DNA from: Bacteroidota bacterium | GTDB taxonomy: Bacteria; Bacteroidota; Bacteroidia; Flavobacteriales; Flavobacteriaceae | Direction of reading: 5' to 3' | Assembly (NCBI GenBank): GCA_024280815.1 | Contig: JAJRPL010000401.1 | Coordinates: forward strand, 1 to 5,971 | Length of the DNA: 5,971 nt | Part shown: piece by piece, positions 5,401 through 5,971 of the stretch | Layout of the letters: every line of letters begins with the position of its first letter | Numbering within the stretch: position 1 is the stretch's first letter | Program-made: the position numbers and the translations under genes | Notes under the pieces: model-generated | Seen by the model: the letters and a program-made list of their open reading frames with translations, nothing else | The model's database searches: none | What the model was told of the DNA's origin: nothing

Positions 5401-5428
5401 GTTTAAAAATTATTAATAATTTTTAAAC
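5401..5428. repeat. Perfect 28-bp palindrome upstream of the lipoprotein gene
   Basis: The 14-base arm GTTTAAAAATTATT (5401-5414) is followed directly by its exact reverse complement (5415-5428), with no spacer. Its near edge is 8 bp from the lipoprotein ATG at 5392. It could be an operator for a dimeric regulator, a cruciform-prone site or an mRNA hairpin at the ribosome entry site. I found no TAnnTTTG box on the minus strand upstream of it. Confidence 0.6.
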
Positions 5429-5495
5429 GTATTTTTTTAAATTTTAGTATCTCTTTAAAAAAGTTTTTAGGTGTATCATATATTTGATATTCTGA

Positions 5496-5526
5496 TTGTT
5501 AGATTGGGAAAAAATATGTAAATTTG
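5496..5526 (+). promoter_or_regulatory. Promoter of the DUF2853 gene
   Basis: TTG at 5496-5498, 20 bp, then TAAATTTG at 5519-5526: the best complete TTG-N17-23-TAnnTTTG match in the window. Transcription would start near 5532, giving a leader of about 115 nt before the ATG at 5647. A second TATATTTG box at 5479-5486 could be an alternative. Confidence 0.65.
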
Positions 5527-5531
5527 CACTC

Positions 5532-5646
5532 CTTTTTACGAGCACAGATTTAGAAAGGGATAAGAAAAACAAATTTTTATAAACTCTTTTATTGAGAAAA
5601 TCGTTAAAAATCTGAATATCAATAAAATACAAATTTTATAGACAAT
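5532..5646 (+). other. Long 5' leader of the DUF2853 gene
   Basis: About 115 nt of A/T-rich sequence without an evident leader peptide. CAGATTT (5545-5551) and AAATCTG (5608-5614) are exact complements and could close a large loop. No riboswitch family recognised. A minus-strand ORF across this area (5444-5632) has no gene-like features. Confidence 0.3.
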
Positions 5647-5971
5647 ATGTCTAAACTACAAGAAAAAATAGATTTATACACAGGCGAAGTAGAAAAGTTA
5701 GGTCTTAAATTGAATAAAGACTTATTAGCAAGTGTAACCAAAGGGTTAGGTCCTTCAATTTACAAAGCAGATGCTGAAAAAGTTTCAAGTTCAGATACAA
5801 AAGAATTAGAAACAGTTAAAAAGAATTTCCTAATCAAAAAATTAGGCTTAGAAGACTCTCCTAAATTAGATGAAGCTATTGCTAAAGCAATTGAAACTAT
5901 AGGTTCTTCAAATAGAAATAAATATAGAGCTATCTTTTATACCATTTTAGTAGAAAATTTAGGTGCACAAT
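5647..5971 (+). CDS. DUF2853 family protein, cut at the window edge
   Basis: ATG at 5647, then 108 codons open to the edge plus one base. The start MSKLQEKIDLYTGEVEKLGL, the block VTKGLGPSIYKADAEKVSSS (30-49), ETVKKNFLIKKLGLEDSPKL (55-74) and SSNRNKYRAIFYTILVENLG (87-106) match the DUF2853 family, small helical cytoplasmic proteins of unknown function. As I recall the family, members are only slightly longer than this, so the stop should lie just outside the window. There is no signal peptide or membrane segment. It is transcribed divergently from the lipoprotein gene, from a well-formed promoter with a long leader. Its biochemical role is not known. Confidence 0.88.
   Translation, partial: MSKLQEKIDLYTGEVEKLGLKLNKDLLASVTKGLGPSIYKADAEKVSSSDTKELETVKKNFLIKKLGLEDSPKLDEAIAKAIETIGSSNRNKYRAIFYTILVENLGAQ

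Noticed and set aside
5151..5426. Plus-strand 91-codon ORF antisense to the lipoprotein gene
   Set aside because: It lies almost wholly opposite a well-supported lipoprotein gene, shows no family motif, and its end falls in the palindrome. It is a shadow frame.
5444..5632. Minus-strand 62-codon ORF in the DUF2853 upstream region
   Set aside because: It overlaps the promoter and leader of the DUF2853 gene, has low-complexity A/T-driven residues and no recognisable start context or domain.

Overview
The window looks like chromosomal DNA of a marine or host-associated member of the Flavobacteriia (Bacteroidota). The sequence is very AT-rich. Most genes lack a Shine-Dalgarno site, and several are preceded by the Bacteroidota sigma-A -7 element TAnnTTTG. 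The protein families also fit: SCG-type lipoproteins with FnIII-like domains, FKBP lipoproteins, a DUF2853 protein and an animal-like formiminotransferase. I infer the class from these traits; I cannot name a genus.

Layout. (1) Positions 1-1059, minus strand: most of a glutamate formimidoyltransferase (ftcD-type, histidine degradation and one-carbon supply), running off the left edge. It reads into the linker that in bifunctional enzymes joins the cyclodeaminase domain. (2) Positions 1060-1193: a divergent promoter region. (3) Positions 1194-2722: two tandem, duplicated FKBP-type peptidyl-prolyl isomerases for the cell envelope. The duplicated unit includes the promoter. The downstream copy has a lipoprotein signal and the upstream copy does not. 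(4) Positions 2723-3021: a gene-free stretch with a promoter-like box, a very strong intrinsic terminator (possibly the end of a short RNA) and a GC-rich, foldable element. (5) Positions 3022-3534: a DinB-fold, putative metal-dependent protein. It is followed by a 53-codon highly basic small ORF at 3598-3759 and a small secreted protein of unknown family at 3811-4203. (6) Positions 4204-4717: no intact gene. This stretch holds decayed remains of two transposases, an IS4-family fragment on plus and probably an IS1595-family fragment on minus. (7) Positions 4718-5392, minus strand: a lipoprotein with an FnIII-like domain and a lipocalin-like C-terminal part, preceded by a perfect 28-bp palindrome. 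(8) Positions 5647-5971: a DUF2853 gene running off the right edge, with a good promoter and a leader of about 115 nt.

The genes do not form one pathway. Envelope functions recur (two FKBPs, one secreted protein, one lipoprotein), but most genes appear to be separate transcription units. I see no CRISPR array, tRNA, rRNA, phage module or defence system. The least explained signals are the GC-rich structured element at 2854-2905, the possible short RNA before it, the 28-bp palindrome and the small basic ORF.
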